Source: Coxiellaceae bacterium (lineage in GTDB: Bacteria > Pseudomonadota > Gammaproteobacteria > Coxiellales > Coxiellaceae). Taken from it: a DNA stretch of 64,000 bases. Where the stretch lies: contig JAUXWQ010000012.1 of assembly GCA_030680235.1 (NCBI GenBank), positions 22,979 through 86,978 on the forward strand. Reading direction: 5' to 3'. The position numbers were made by a program, and so were the translations under genes. Numbering within the stretch: position 1 is the stretch's first letter; each line of letters begins with the position of its first letter. Below, one piece after another: positions 46,020 to 54,831 of this stretch. The notes under the pieces are model-generated. The model worked only from the letters and a program-made list of their open reading frames with translations. It was not told the DNA's origin and did no database searches.

Positions 46020-46445
46020 TTAAAACCAAGTCTGTTTTGTTGTTACATCATGAATGATCAAGAAAAATAAAAGCATAACAGTAACATTGAGCACATAGAA
46101 AAGTTTTTTATAAACAAATTTTTTTTCTGACAGATTTTTTAATTTGATAAGCACCAAACAAAACCAAATGACACTGGCGATAAAAAATAATACGTACGTA
46201 TCAGTAATCCACGCTGTGCCTGGCGCTATATCTCGAATTTTTGTCATAAAGGCGCCTGTGATGATCACCCCGACGATAACAGGAAATAAAATGTAATCAT
46301 GAATCAAACTCGCTTTAATGGTCTGATGCATGAAAGCTGGGTTTTTCTGACGAATACTACTGCTGATGGTCACAAAGGAAGCGACCAGCATCCCAAAAAA
46401 ACTAACACCAAAAAGTACATGAATAAACATGATCAATGCAGACAT
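46020..46445 (-). CDS. Four-helix membrane protein, DUF2269-like
   Basis: 141 residues, four hydrophobic helices, starting MSALIMFIHVLFGVSFFGML and with a His in helix 1. The pattern recalls the DUF2269 / YqjF-like small membrane proteins; the assignment is weak. It ends 15 bases before murJ and is probably co-transcribed with murJ and ribF. Divergent from rpsT. Confidence 0.6.
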   Translation of the reverse strand: MSALIMFIHVLFGVSFFGMLVASFVTISSSIRQKNPAFMHQTIKASLIHDYILFPVIVGVIITGAFMTKIRDIAPGTAWITDTYVLFFIASVIWFCLVLIKLKNLSEKKFVYKKLFYVLNVTVMLLFFLIIHDVTTKQTWF

Positions 46446-46488
46446 TTCTTATACCTAACTATATTTAGCCCATTTCGCCATAACATCA

Positions 46489-46517
46489 TTGACAACAATA
46501 CCATAACGGGGCAAAAT
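46489..46517 (+). promoter_or_regulatory. rpsT promoter candidate
   Basis: TTGACA (46489-46494), a 17-base spacer, then CAAAAT (46512-46517), placing the start about 30 bases before the TTG start codon of rpsT. Confidence 0.5.
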
Positions 46518-46554
46518 TTCGCCTCTTGAATTGAAGATTATCTGGAGAATTTCC

Positions 46555-46818
46555 TTGGCAAATACAGCATCCGCTAAAAAACGTGCAAAACAAGCCGTTG
46601 TGCGTCGCGACCGTAACGTTAGTCAAAAATCGACATTACGTACAGCTATTAAAAAAGCTTTGAAAGCTATTCAAGGTGGCAACAAAACTGAAGCACAAAC
46701 AGCATGCAAAGATGTTTCTAAGTTGGCTGACAGCGCAGCTGGCAAAAGATTGATTCACGCGAACAAAGCTTCTCGTTTGAAAAGCCGCTTGAACACAAAA
46801 TTAAAAGCAATTGCTTAA
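46555..46818 (+). CDS. rpsT: Ribosomal protein S20
   Basis: 87 residues from a TTG at 46555 seven bases after GGAG; the N-terminus reads (M)ANTASAKKRAKQAVVRRDRN, the standard S20 start, so the upstream TTG at 46531 (frame in ORF calls) is rejected. The rest (LRTAIKKALKAI, ANKASRLKSRLNTKLKAIA) is typical. S20 is a primary 30S binder. A UUG start is also used by E. coli rpsT, where it takes part in autoregulation. Confidence 0.96.
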   Translation: MANTASAKKRAKQAVVRRDRNVSQKSTLRTAIKKALKAIQGGNKTEAQTACKDVSKLADSAAGKRLIHANKASRLKSRLNTKLKAIA

Positions 46819-46829
46819 TTGATTACGAA

Positions 46830-47022
46830 CGCGATGCGAGCATGATGTGAACATGATGGGAACATGATGCGAGCATGAGCGTAGCGAGTGTTTGCAGAGA
46901 CTCTTGATATACACCACACTCGCTACGCTCATGCTCGCATTAAGCTTTCGCAGTATAATCAAAACTATCTGTCGTTGGCCCTGATCGATTTCCTACAAAC
47001 ACTCGCTCGCTCATGCTCGCAT
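46830..47022. repeat. Palindromic intergenic repeat, family copy C plus solo half
   Basis: Arms GATGCGAGCATGAGCGTAGC (46866 onward) and GCTACGCTCATGCTCGCATT (to 46941) form the full hairpin; short direct copies of CGAGCATGATG/GAACATGATG precede it, and a lone half ACACTCGCTCGCTCATGCTC lies at about 46999-47018. This looks like repeated growth of one element. Confidence 0.75.
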
Positions 47023-47059
47023 CAAAGCACTTAAGCCACCGGAACGCTTGAATTTATTT

Positions 47060-47650
47060 TTAAGCGTATCCAACCGGCTTACACCAAAGTTCATCTGTTT
47101 CTGCTTTCTCAGCTTTCGTCACGTCGTCCGCCGATTGAAGCGTTTTGTAGACTCGTCCTTGGTCGATACCATTTTTTAAATAGCTGATCAAATGATCAAG
47201 ACGAGACCCTTGCACGATTCCCTCGCGCAATGCCTTTTGCAGCGGTATTAATAATTGAACCTCAAATTCCTTAAGCACACGATCATGCACATCCGCATCT
47301 ACACGCCCAACCACACCAAATACCAGCCAATATTGTCGACTAATACGCTCTTCTGCAAGTTTTGGGCCATTCTCAAGGGCGCCATGCTTCCAATCAGCAC
47401 GACTTTCACGAAATGCACGGTAGAGACGGCCACCACACTCTGCAAAACGATAGTGTGTGTAGACATCAATAAGAATACCCACCAAAGCCTCAACAAACTT
47501 TTTTTGAGTCGGTGAAAATGAAAAATTACCTTCTGCTGGAATATCAATCCCCTTCAGCTCTCCAATAATCTGCTGAACTAACTGAATATCCGCTTCTTTT
47601 GGCATAATTCGAAACTTGTTACGAAAAAATGAAGCGATATTGTTTGGCAT
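47060..47650 (-). CDS. Soluble protein of unknown function
   Basis: 196 residues, predicted mostly helical, no signal peptide or membrane segment. Stretch LVGILIDVYTHYRFAECGGR and SRLDHLISYLKNG may belong to a helical bundle. No family recognised. It sits alone between the repeat cluster and another unknown protein of the same strand; these two orphan genes separate rpsT from obgE. A secreted effector is one possibility. Confidence 0.6.
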   Translation of the reverse strand: MPNNIASFFRNKFRIMPKEADIQLVQQIIGELKGIDIPAEGNFSFSPTQKKFVEALVGILIDVYTHYRFAECGGRLYRAFRESRADWKHGALENGPKLAEERISRQYWLVFGVVGRVDADVHDRVLKEFEVQLLIPLQKALREGIVQGSRLDHLISYLKNGIDQGRVYKTLQSADDVTKAEKAETDELWCKPVGYA

Positions 47651-47791
47651 AGCACTGCACCCTCTCTAGACGTTACCTTAAAAGGAGTCTACAACATATA
47701 AAACTAAAAGTAATAGAGACTTTGAAAAACTTGTTGTTCTCAGGAATGACATAATAACAGGCGCTTCAAAGAAACAAAGCGCCTGAAGATA

Positions 47792-48499
47792 CTACGCGAT
47801 CCTTGACACATTCGATGAAGAAACCTCGTTAAGACCTAAGCCCGCTTGAGTCACAAAGTCATTGTGCGCTGTTTGTTTTAGAACCAAGCTCTTTCTATCT
47901 TGACTAAGAGAAAACATGTTGGCCCAGTAAAAACCATGCCAAGGACGCTGCATTTTAAATTTAATATCACCATCAGATAAGACACTAAGAATAGTTTGCT
48001 TAAACCCATCAAGCAAATACATTCCTCTCGAACCTTTTGGGATTACGTTAGTTTTACCCAACAACAAAGATGCAAAAAACTTATCAAAGACAAAACACAA
48101 GTTCTGAATAGCTATATTCTCGAGTTTGCTATCATACTCGTCTTTGGTTAATGCCATCTGACCAACGTACTTTTTGTAATGCCAGTTTTGCGCTTTACAT
48201 TTATCTGTGAAACTAAAACTATTCTCGCCAAAAGCACAACGACGCAAACGATTATGCGCACCACCCTGATCAAAATCATAGGAGATGAACGCGTACTGCA
48301 TGGTCGTAGCTAAATCACGTTCAAATAGAGTATCGTCGTCTTTCTGTTCAGGCGCGGTGATTTTCTGTGAGCTCTCAGAATTTTTTTTAATTTCTTTCAA
48401 AGCGTTATCAATACACCTCAATATAACTTTATCCATATCTGTGACATGATAGCGAAAATGATCTCTAACTTCTCCAGAAACTGTTTGAAAAAACCGCAT
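47792..48499 (-). CDS. Soluble protein of unknown function
   Basis: 235 residues from the ATG at 48499, eight bases after GAGGG; a GTG at 48517 is an alternative. No signal peptide. The segment ISYDFDQGGAHNRLRRCAFG and the late RPWHGFYWANMFSLSQDRKS are not from a family I recognise. Same strand as the previous unknown gene, 141 bases upstream of it. The 48540-48770 spacer upstream shows no gene. Confidence 0.6.
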   Translation of the reverse strand: MRFFQTVSGEVRDHFRYHVTDMDKVILRCIDNALKEIKKNSESSQKITAPEQKDDDTLFERDLATTMQYAFISYDFDQGGAHNRLRRCAFGENSFSFTDKCKAQNWHYKKYVGQMALTKDEYDSKLENIAIQNLCFVFDKFFASLLLGKTNVIPKGSRGMYLLDGFKQTILSVLSDGDIKFKMQRPWHGFYWANMFSLSQDRKSLVLKQTAHNDFVTQAGLGLNEVSSSNVSRIA

Positions 48500-48775
48500 A
48501 TAAAAACCCTCGCACAATGTTCAATAACATTACGCATCCCGCACAATCTCAAGGTCTGTCAGTATTTAAACTCGTAAACAGTGCTTACGGAAAAATTTGG
48601 TAACAGGCTCAGCGATATCCAACAAAGCCCCATCATGGTTTACACCCAACACTACCCTGTGCAATTAACAAAAAGTATGCGCCTCAAAGATTAAAAAAAC
48701 CTTAAAGGCTTTGTCACTATTCAGCTTTGTTTTAACCTACTTAATTTTTTGGCGTTTTTTGACTTAATTATTCAT

Positions 48776-48951
48776 CCTAGATTCGGCAGTTGAAACCGTT
48801 GCGAGGGTGCTTAAGCGTTTGAAGATGCGTCGGATTTTTGAAAAATTATCTGAAAGCGTATTCACCCATACGGTGAAGATAATTTTTTAAAAATTCGATG
48901 CAGATTCAGACGGTTAAGCAGCCGCAGTAGATTTTAACTGTCGAATCTAGG
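48776..48951. repeat. Long foldback element (176 bp)
   Basis: Ends CCTAGATTCGGCAGTTGAAA and ATTTTAACTGTCGAATCTAG/G; inner arms GGTGCTTAAGCGTTTGAAGA against GATTCAGACGGTTAAGCAGC, and TTTTTGAAAAATTATCT against AGATAATTTTTTAAAAA, pair in register. Same architecture as the 171-bp element but different sequence. No clear target duplication seen. Confidence 0.7.
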
Positions 48952-48970
48952 TTTATATTAGCCGGATATT

Positions 48971-50008
<1,038 letters not shown>

Positions 50009-50025
50009 TCAGTGTCAGTGTAGGT

Positions 50026-50064
50026 AAAAAAAAACGCGATTGCTTAAAAAAACAGCAATCGCGT
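50026..50064 (-). terminator. Intrinsic terminator after rpmA
   Basis: On the minus strand ACGCGATTGCT / AGCAATCGCGT (11-bp perfect stem, 50054-50064 with 50034-50044) is followed by eight Ts. It lies between rpmA and obgE, so obgE is partly uncoupled from the ribosomal genes. Confidence 0.85.
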
Positions 50065-50094
50065 CCCTAAAAACAGGTAAATATATCGGAAAAA

Positions 50095-50355
50095 CTAGCC
50101 TTGTGCTTCCACAGAAACGGTTTTACGGTTATTTTTGCCTTTGATTGCAAAGCAAACTTTACCTTCGATCAATGCATACAAGGTATGATCACGACCCATA
50201 CCAACGCCAGCACCAGGATGACAGTTCGTGCCACGTTGACGGATAATAATATTGCCTGGAATCACGTGCTCGTTACCAAATTTTTTAACACCTAAATACT
50301 TAGGGTTAGAGTCACGACCGTTGCGGGTACTACCGCCAGCTTTCTTATGTGCCAT
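50095..50355 (-). CDS. rpmA: Ribosomal protein L27
   Basis: 86 residues, complete: [20 protein letters not shown] with [20 protein letters not shown] and [20 protein letters not shown]. The N-terminal tail reaches the peptidyl transferase centre. Downstream of rplU. Confidence 0.97.
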   Translation of the reverse strand: MAHKKAGGSTRNGRDSNPKYLGVKKFGNEHVIPGNIIIRQRGTNCHPGAGVGMGRDHTLYALIEGKVCFAIKGKNNRKTVSVEAQG

Positions 50356-50397
50356 GCTTGAATCCTCTTAAAAATATCGCGAAAAAGAAAAAAATAT

Positions 50398-50414
50398 CGC
50401 GGACTACGTCCGCG
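50398..50414. promoter_or_regulatory. Hairpin between rplU and rpmA
   Basis: CGCGGAC-TAC-GTCCGCG is a perfect 7-bp stem with a 3-base loop, followed by two more GC-rich CCGCGG/CCGC blocks. It could set the rplU:rpmA ratio by pausing or processing. Confidence 0.45.
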
Positions 50415-50462
50415 GCTCGCATCCGCGGTTCACCCCCGCAGCTTACATCAACAATTCGACCC

Positions 50463-50774
50463 TTAACCAACGATGCCAGTCACTTTAACCATCGTGAAAT
50501 ATTGACGATGACCTTGACGCTTCATGTGATGCTTACGACGACGGAATTTGATAATGCGGATTTTATCACCGCGACCGTGCTTAACCACTTCAGCCGACAC
50601 TTTTGCGCCTGCAACCAAGGGCGTACCAAAACGTACGGATTCACCAGCACCTACCATCAAAACTTGATCAAAATCAACGGTTGAGCCAGCATCAACTTCT
50701 AATTTTTCGATGCAAAGTGTTTGACCTTCAGCAACTCGATATTGCTTTCCGCCTGTTACGATAATAGCGTGCAT
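50463..50774 (-). CDS. rplU: Ribosomal protein L21
   Basis: 103 residues: [29 protein letters not shown], and the basic tail [19 protein letters not shown] with TGIVG. Binds 23S rRNA. First gene of rplU-rpmA-(obgE). Confidence 0.97.
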   Translation of the reverse strand: MHAIIVTGGKQYRVAEGQTLCIEKLEVDAGSTVDFDQVLMVGAGESVRFGTPLVAGAKVSAEVVKHGRGDKIRIIKFRRRKHHMKRQGHRQYFTMVKVTGIVG

Positions 50775-50801
50775 AAATAAACCCCTTCAAAAAGAGCGAG
50801 C

Positions 50802-50829
50802 ATTGTAACAAAATCGGCAAGGCTCGCAA
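50802..50829 (-). promoter_or_regulatory. rplU promoter candidate
   Basis: On the minus strand TTGCGA (50829-50824), a 16-base spacer and TACAAT (50807-50802). It ends ten bases before the target duplication of the miniature element. Confidence 0.55.
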
Positions 50830-50848
50830 GCTTTTTTCACTCCTTGAC

Positions 50849-51020
50849 AGTGATTCCCCACGAATGTCTGAAAAACCGCTAATTTTTAGATTTTAGGCGA
50901 GGTTGGATGGTAATTTGTTGAGAAAAGCGCAGTGGCCATGAAGTCCATGAGCATTTTCGAAACAAATTACCATTCAAGATCGCCAAAAGATGAAAATTTT
51001 TTGTTCACGGGGAATTGCTG
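50849..51020 (-). mobile_element. Miniature foldback element, copy 2 (172 bp)
   Basis: Terminal inverted repeats AGTGATTCCCCACGAA and TTCACGGGGAATTGCT(G); flanked by a perfect 10-bp direct repeat ACTCCTTGAC at 50839-50848 and 51021-51030. About 90% identical to copy 1 at 2635-2805 in reverse. It lies between divergent rplU and ispB and its right target copy supplies the -35 of ispB. Confidence 0.85.
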
Positions 51021-51025
51021 ACTCC

Positions 51026-51054
51026 TTGACACACAAACAGCTGACACCTAGCAT
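51026..51054 (+). promoter_or_regulatory. ispB promoter
   Basis: TTGACA (51026-51031), a 17-base spacer, TAGCAT (51049-51054). The ATG of ispB lies seven bases further on, at the expected transcription start, and no ribosome site is present, which suggests a leaderless mRNA. Confidence 0.6.
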
Positions 51055-51060
51055 ACTCAG

Positions 51061-52083
51061 ATGCAAATCACAGACCCCCTTATCGAAAATCCAACCTTTT
51101 CTGCTGATCTATTACAGAAGATCCGTGCGCTCGTCTCAAACGATATGGATGCCATTAGCGACTTTATATATCGCGAACTATCCTCAAATGTACCCTTAAC
51201 GCGCGAAATTACAGATCATATTTTTAAAACCAAAGGCAAACAATTGCGACCTTTGCTGGCCATTTTATCGGCACATGCTTTTGCTGACAAAAATGCGCTT
51301 TCTGAAAAACATCATGCGCTTGCGGTTGTCATCGAATTTGTACACACAGCAACACTGTTGCATGATGATGTGGTGGATCACTCCACCTTGCGACGCGGCA
51401 AAAAAACCGCGAATGCCATTTGGGGGAACGCTGCCAGCGTGCTGGTCGGTGATTTTCTATATTCACGCGCTTTTCAAATATTGTCACGCAACCATGACCC
51501 ACGCGTCATGCAAGTATTGTCTGAAACAACAAACGCTATTGCAGAAGGTGAAGTACAGCAGCTCATGAATCAACGTGATGCTTATTTATCGGAAGAAAAT
51601 TATTTTCGCGTCATTACACAAAAAACAGCGCGTTTATTTTCTGCGGCGGCAGAAATGGGTGCGATATTAGAAAACGCGGGTGATGCTGCTGAAAAAGCAA
51701 TGGCAACTTACGGATTACATTTAGGACTGGCCTTTCAAATCATTGATGATTTACTCGATTATGAAACCTCTTCTGATATTACTGGAAAAAATATTGGTGA
51801 TGATTTGGCAGAAGGTAAAGCAACACTCCCCTTAATTTATGCAATGCAAAAAACCAGTGAAAAAAATGCAGCATTAATTCGCGATGCGATTAAAAATAGT
51901 GATGCAGCGCAATTACCCTTTATTTTAAAAATATTAAAAGAAACAGATGCCTTTTTTGCAACACGAGAAAAAGCGCGTGAACAACTATTGATTGCTGAGA
52001 AATCCTTAGCCTTAGCACCCGAATCTCAGTATCGTGACGCCCTAAAAGGATTGTTGGTGTTTGCGGTAGAAAGAAGCTGTTAA
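51061..52083 (+). CDS. ispB: Octaprenyl-diphosphate synthase (polyprenyl synthetase)
   Basis: 340 residues. First Asp-rich motif LLHDDVVDHSTLRRGK, second IIDDLLDYETSS, with GKQLRPLLAILSAHAF near residue 60 and IAEGEVQQLMNQRD. It builds the C40-type side chain of ubiquinone/menaquinone from farnesyl-PP and IPP. Divergent from rplU as in most gammaproteobacteria; exact chain length is not read from sequence. Confidence 0.95.
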   Translation: MQITDPLIENPTFSADLLQKIRALVSNDMDAISDFIYRELSSNVPLTREITDHIFKTKGKQLRPLLAILSAHAFADKNALSEKHHALAVVIEFVHTATLLHDDVVDHSTLRRGKKTANAIWGNAASVLVGDFLYSRAFQILSRNHDPRVMQVLSETTNAIAEGEVQQLMNQRDAYLSEENYFRVITQKTARLFSAAAEMGAILENAGDAAEKAMATYGLHLGLAFQIIDDLLDYETSSDITGKNIGDDLAEGKATLPLIYAMQKTSEKNAALIRDAIKNSDAAQLPFILKILKETDAFFATREKAREQLLIAEKSLALAPESQYRDALKGLLVFAVERSC

Positions 52084-52128
52084 TTGATGTAAAAGCTTGG
52101 ATAAGCATCTTTTTGCAAGGAGCAACCC

Positions 52129-52602
52129 ATGATTATTCTCGGCATCGACCCTGGCTCCATTCGAACCGGTTATGGCATTATCAAAAAAGAAAGCAATCAT
52201 CTCACGCATATTGCCCACGGTACGATTGCTGCAAAGGGTGATGCACTTGCAACACGCTTACATTTTATCCATGAAAAATTGTCTGAAATAATCGCACAAT
52301 TTCAACCCCATGAAGCAGCAATTGAAGAAGTGTTCGTGCAAATTAATGTACAATCCGCTTTGAAATTGGGCCAAGCGCGCGGCGTTGCCTTAATTGCTGC
52401 GGCAAAATATGCGATTCCCATCGCAGAATACAGTGCGCGCCTCATTAAAAAAACAGCGGTTGGCTTTGGCGCAGCATCAAAATCCCAAGTACAATTTATG
52501 ATTCAAGCACAGTTGCAATTAACAACAGCACCACAAACAGATGCCGCAGATGCATTAGCAATTGCGATTTGTCATGCGTGTCACAGTAGGTCACCGGCTT
52601 AG
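52129..52602 (+). CDS. ruvC: Holliday junction resolvase RuvC
   Basis: 157 residues after AAGGAGCAACCC. RNase H fold with catalytic acids in LGIDPGSIRTGYG (D7), AIEEVFV, and the C-terminal TDAADALAIAICH. It cuts Holliday junctions with RuvAB. The ruvA and ruvB genes are not adjacent, unlike the common ruvCAB order. Confidence 0.96.
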   Translation: MIILGIDPGSIRTGYGIIKKESNHLTHIAHGTIAAKGDALATRLHFIHEKLSEIIAQFQPHEAAIEEVFVQINVQSALKLGQARGVALIAAAKYAIPIAEYSARLIKKTAVGFGAASKSQVQFMIQAQLQLTTAPQTDAADALAIAICHACHSRSPA

Positions 52603-52609
52603 GAACCTG

Positions 52610-52703
52610 GGTGCGAGCCGCGAGTATAGCGAGCGGATTTGCAGGATCCATTTTTGCGTGATATTTCCTCCAAAACACTCGCTTATGCTTGTGCTCGCAT
52701 CAA
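52610..52703. repeat. Palindromic intergenic repeat, family copy D
   Basis: GTGCGAGCCGCGAGTATAGC GAGCGGATTTGCAGG and, after the loop, AACACTCGCTTATGCTTGTG then CTCGCATCAAG. More diverged than copies B and C, but in the same spacing and between genes. Confidence 0.65.
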
Positions 52704-52745
52704 GATTTGTAACGATTTAAATAGTGTGATACAAAACCTACCTCT

Positions 52746-52786
52746 GTCACAGTCACAGTCACAGTCACAGTCACAGTCACAGTCAC
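52746..52786 (+). repeat. Hexanucleotide tandem repeat (AGTCAC)x6 plus part unit
   Basis: GTCAC followed by six perfect AGTCAC units, ending 13 bases before the start of the M20 peptidase gene and just upstream of its AAGGG ribosome site. A TTGTAA-17-TACAAA promoter lies just before it, so it would sit at the start of the mRNA leader. Confidence 0.85.
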
Positions 52787-52799
52787 CAAGGGTTCAACC

Positions 52800-54227
52800 A
52801 TGTCAGACACGCAACATAAAATAAAATCCCATTTTCATCAGATCGAACAACAATGGGATCAAGAAATTATTCCACTATTGGAAGACTACATTCGCATTCC
52901 TGCAAAATCGCCTTTATTTGATAAAAACTGGCGGGAAAATGGTCATATTGCAAAAGCCATGAATCTCATTAAATCCTGGTGCGAAAAGCAACCCATTAAA
53001 AATATGACAGTGGATTTATTACAAATTGAAAATCGCACACCGGTTTTAGTAATGGATATTCCGGGAGATTGCGATAAAACTATTTTGCTTTATGGTCACA
53101 TGGATAAACAACCTGAAATGGTGGGATGGCATGATGATTTAGGCCCATGGAAACCTGTTATTAAAGACGGGAAATTATATGGTCGTGGTGGTGCAGATGA
53201 TGGATACGCTGCATTTTCAGCACTGTCTGCCATTGCTTACTTACAAAAATTAACTATTCCACACGCGCGCTGCGTTGTCTTAATTGAAGCGAGCGAAGAA
53301 TCTGGCAGTTTTGACTTACCACCGTATTTACAATTAATTCAAAAACAAATGGGCAATCCTGATTTAATTATTTGTTTAGATTCTGAAAGCGGTAATTACG
53401 AACAATTATGGGGAACCACTTCTTTACGCGGATTAATCGGCGGAACACTGCATATTGATACCCTTAAAAATGGTATTCACTCGGGCATTCACAGCGGTGC
53501 AGTGCCTTCGGTATTTCATATTTTACGTTTATTATTGGATCGCATTGAAGACCCTCATAATGGCAAAATTCAATTAGAAGCATTGCATGTAGAAGTACCG
53601 CGCGATCGTCTCGCACAAATTGAAGCCGCTGCAAAAGCAATGGGCGGTGATTTAATAAATGGCATTCCATTTTTAGAAGGTGTGCAACCGATTTGTCATG
53701 ACAATGTTGAATTGATTTTAAATCGCACGTGGCGTCCTGCTTTGTCAATCGTCGGCGCTGATGGCGTCCCCGCCATTGAAAATGCTGGCAATGTCACCTT
53801 GCCCTCTTTGTCCGTAAAATTATCAATGCGTATCCCACCGACTTGCGATGTGAAAAAAGCGAGCACCGCTTTAAAACACATGCTAGAAGTTGATCCGCCT
53901 TTTCAAGCGCATGTGCATTATGATGCAGAAGATCATGGCCCAGGCTGGCATTCTCCTGCCTTGGCAGATTGGCTCAGTTTTGCGAACGATCAAGCATCAG
54001 AATTATTCTATGGGAAAAAAGCAGCGTATCTAGGCATTGGCGCTTCCATTCCTTTTATGGGAATGCTGGGTGAAATGTTTCCACAAGCACAGTATTTAAT
54101 TACGGGTGTTTTAGGACCACAATCGAATGCACATGGACCCAATGAATTTTTACATATTGATTATGTGAAGAAATTAACAGGGTGCGTAGCAAGCGTGATT
54201 GCAGAGCATTTTGTGAAGCGTGCATAA
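52800..54227 (+). CDS. M20-family metallopeptidase (dipeptidase type)
   Basis: 475 residues. Metal-site motifs: LLYGHMDKQPEMVGWHDDLG with GRGGADDGYA, and the catalytic Glu in IEASEESGSF; a lid domain follows (GLIGGTLHID, HSGIHSGAVPSVF) and a last His near TGVLGPQSNAHGPNE. The DAPE/carnosinase-type layout suggests a two-zinc dipeptidase or deacylase with broad specificity. Expression may vary with the hexamer repeat in front. Confidence 0.9.
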   Translation: MSDTQHKIKSHFHQIEQQWDQEIIPLLEDYIRIPAKSPLFDKNWRENGHIAKAMNLIKSWCEKQPIKNMTVDLLQIENRTPVLVMDIPGDCDKTILLYGHMDKQPEMVGWHDDLGPWKPVIKDGKLYGRGGADDGYAAFSALSAIAYLQKLTIPHARCVVLIEASEESGSFDLPPYLQLIQKQMGNPDLIICLDSESGNYEQLWGTTSLRGLIGGTLHIDTLKNGIHSGIHSGAVPSVFHILRLLLDRIEDPHNGKIQLEALHVEVPRDRLAQIEAAAKAMGGDLINGIPFLEGVQPICHDNVELILNRTWRPALSIVGADGVPAIENAGNVTLPSLSVKLSMRIPPTCDVKKASTALKHMLEVDPPFQAHVHYDAEDHGPGWHSPALADWLSFANDQASELFYGKKAAYLGIGASIPFMGMLGEMFPQAQYLITGVLGPQSNAHGPNEFLHIDYVKKLTGCVASVIAEHFVKRA

Positions 54228-54316
54228 AGAACATACACACAACAGTACAGTTCGCCTGCGCCTCGAGCAGAATTGAATGTACTGTGTGGCCTTCAAAAAA
54301 AATGCGCGGGGATGCT

Positions 54317-54706
54317 TTACGATGAATACTTCACACCTCTTCGTAACGCACGATACGCTTTAAACATTAATTGATCTGGAAAAATAACAACAATTTTTTT
54401 CTGTTTCCGCCGCAACGCTTCGAAATGCAGAATTAATAAATAGCGCATCATCACACTCGAAGACAGTAATTTTGCAGGAACAATACCTTCTGCAGCACTT
54501 TCTAAAATCCACACATCCTCTTTTTTATATTCAATCGACACCCATCTCGATTGATCCTTTTCATGCAGCCCAAACAACAAAATCACGCCCAGCCCTATAC
54601 AAAACAACCCTACTGAAAAGGTTAACCCCACCGACAAAACAGCCAATAGGAACACCACCGCACGATAAAAAAGAAGTATTTTTGAACGCTGTAAGCTAAA
54701 AATCAT
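54317..54706 (-). CDS. YgfX/CptA-like small membrane protein
   Basis: 129 residues: two hydrophobic helices (LLFYRAVVFLLAVLSVGLTF, GLFCIGLGVILLFGL), then a cytoplasmic part WVSIEYKKEDVWILESAAEG, LLSSSVMMRYLLILHFE and VIFPDQLMFKAYRALRRGVK, which matches the YgfX (DUF1434-like) pattern. YgfX partners SdhE (flavinylation factor) or acts as a membrane toxin in enterobacteria; no sdhE is next to it here. Confidence 0.7.
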   Translation of the reverse strand: MIFSLQRSKILLFYRAVVFLLAVLSVGLTFSVGLFCIGLGVILLFGLHEKDQSRWVSIEYKKEDVWILESAAEGIVPAKLLSSSVMMRYLLILHFEALRRKQKKIVVIFPDQLMFKAYRALRRGVKYSS

Positions 54707-54831
54707 TCACAAAAAATAGGCTAATCTGCACAAAATCGCAATACCGTGTTTTTACGACAAGAACATACATGTTCCCAGCAAAAATATCGTGATATCATTC
54801 CGCAACCTCAAAGCCAGGGAGCTGACGCTTT

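Noticed and set aside
46531..46554. Upstream TTG for rpsT
   Set aside because: S20 begins (M)AN-x-SAKKRA, which fits the TTG at 46555 with GGAG seven bases before it.
52746..52786. CRISPR-like repeat
   Set aside because: Unit is six bases with no spacers; it is a simple tandem repeat. No CRISPR array was seen elsewhere in the window.
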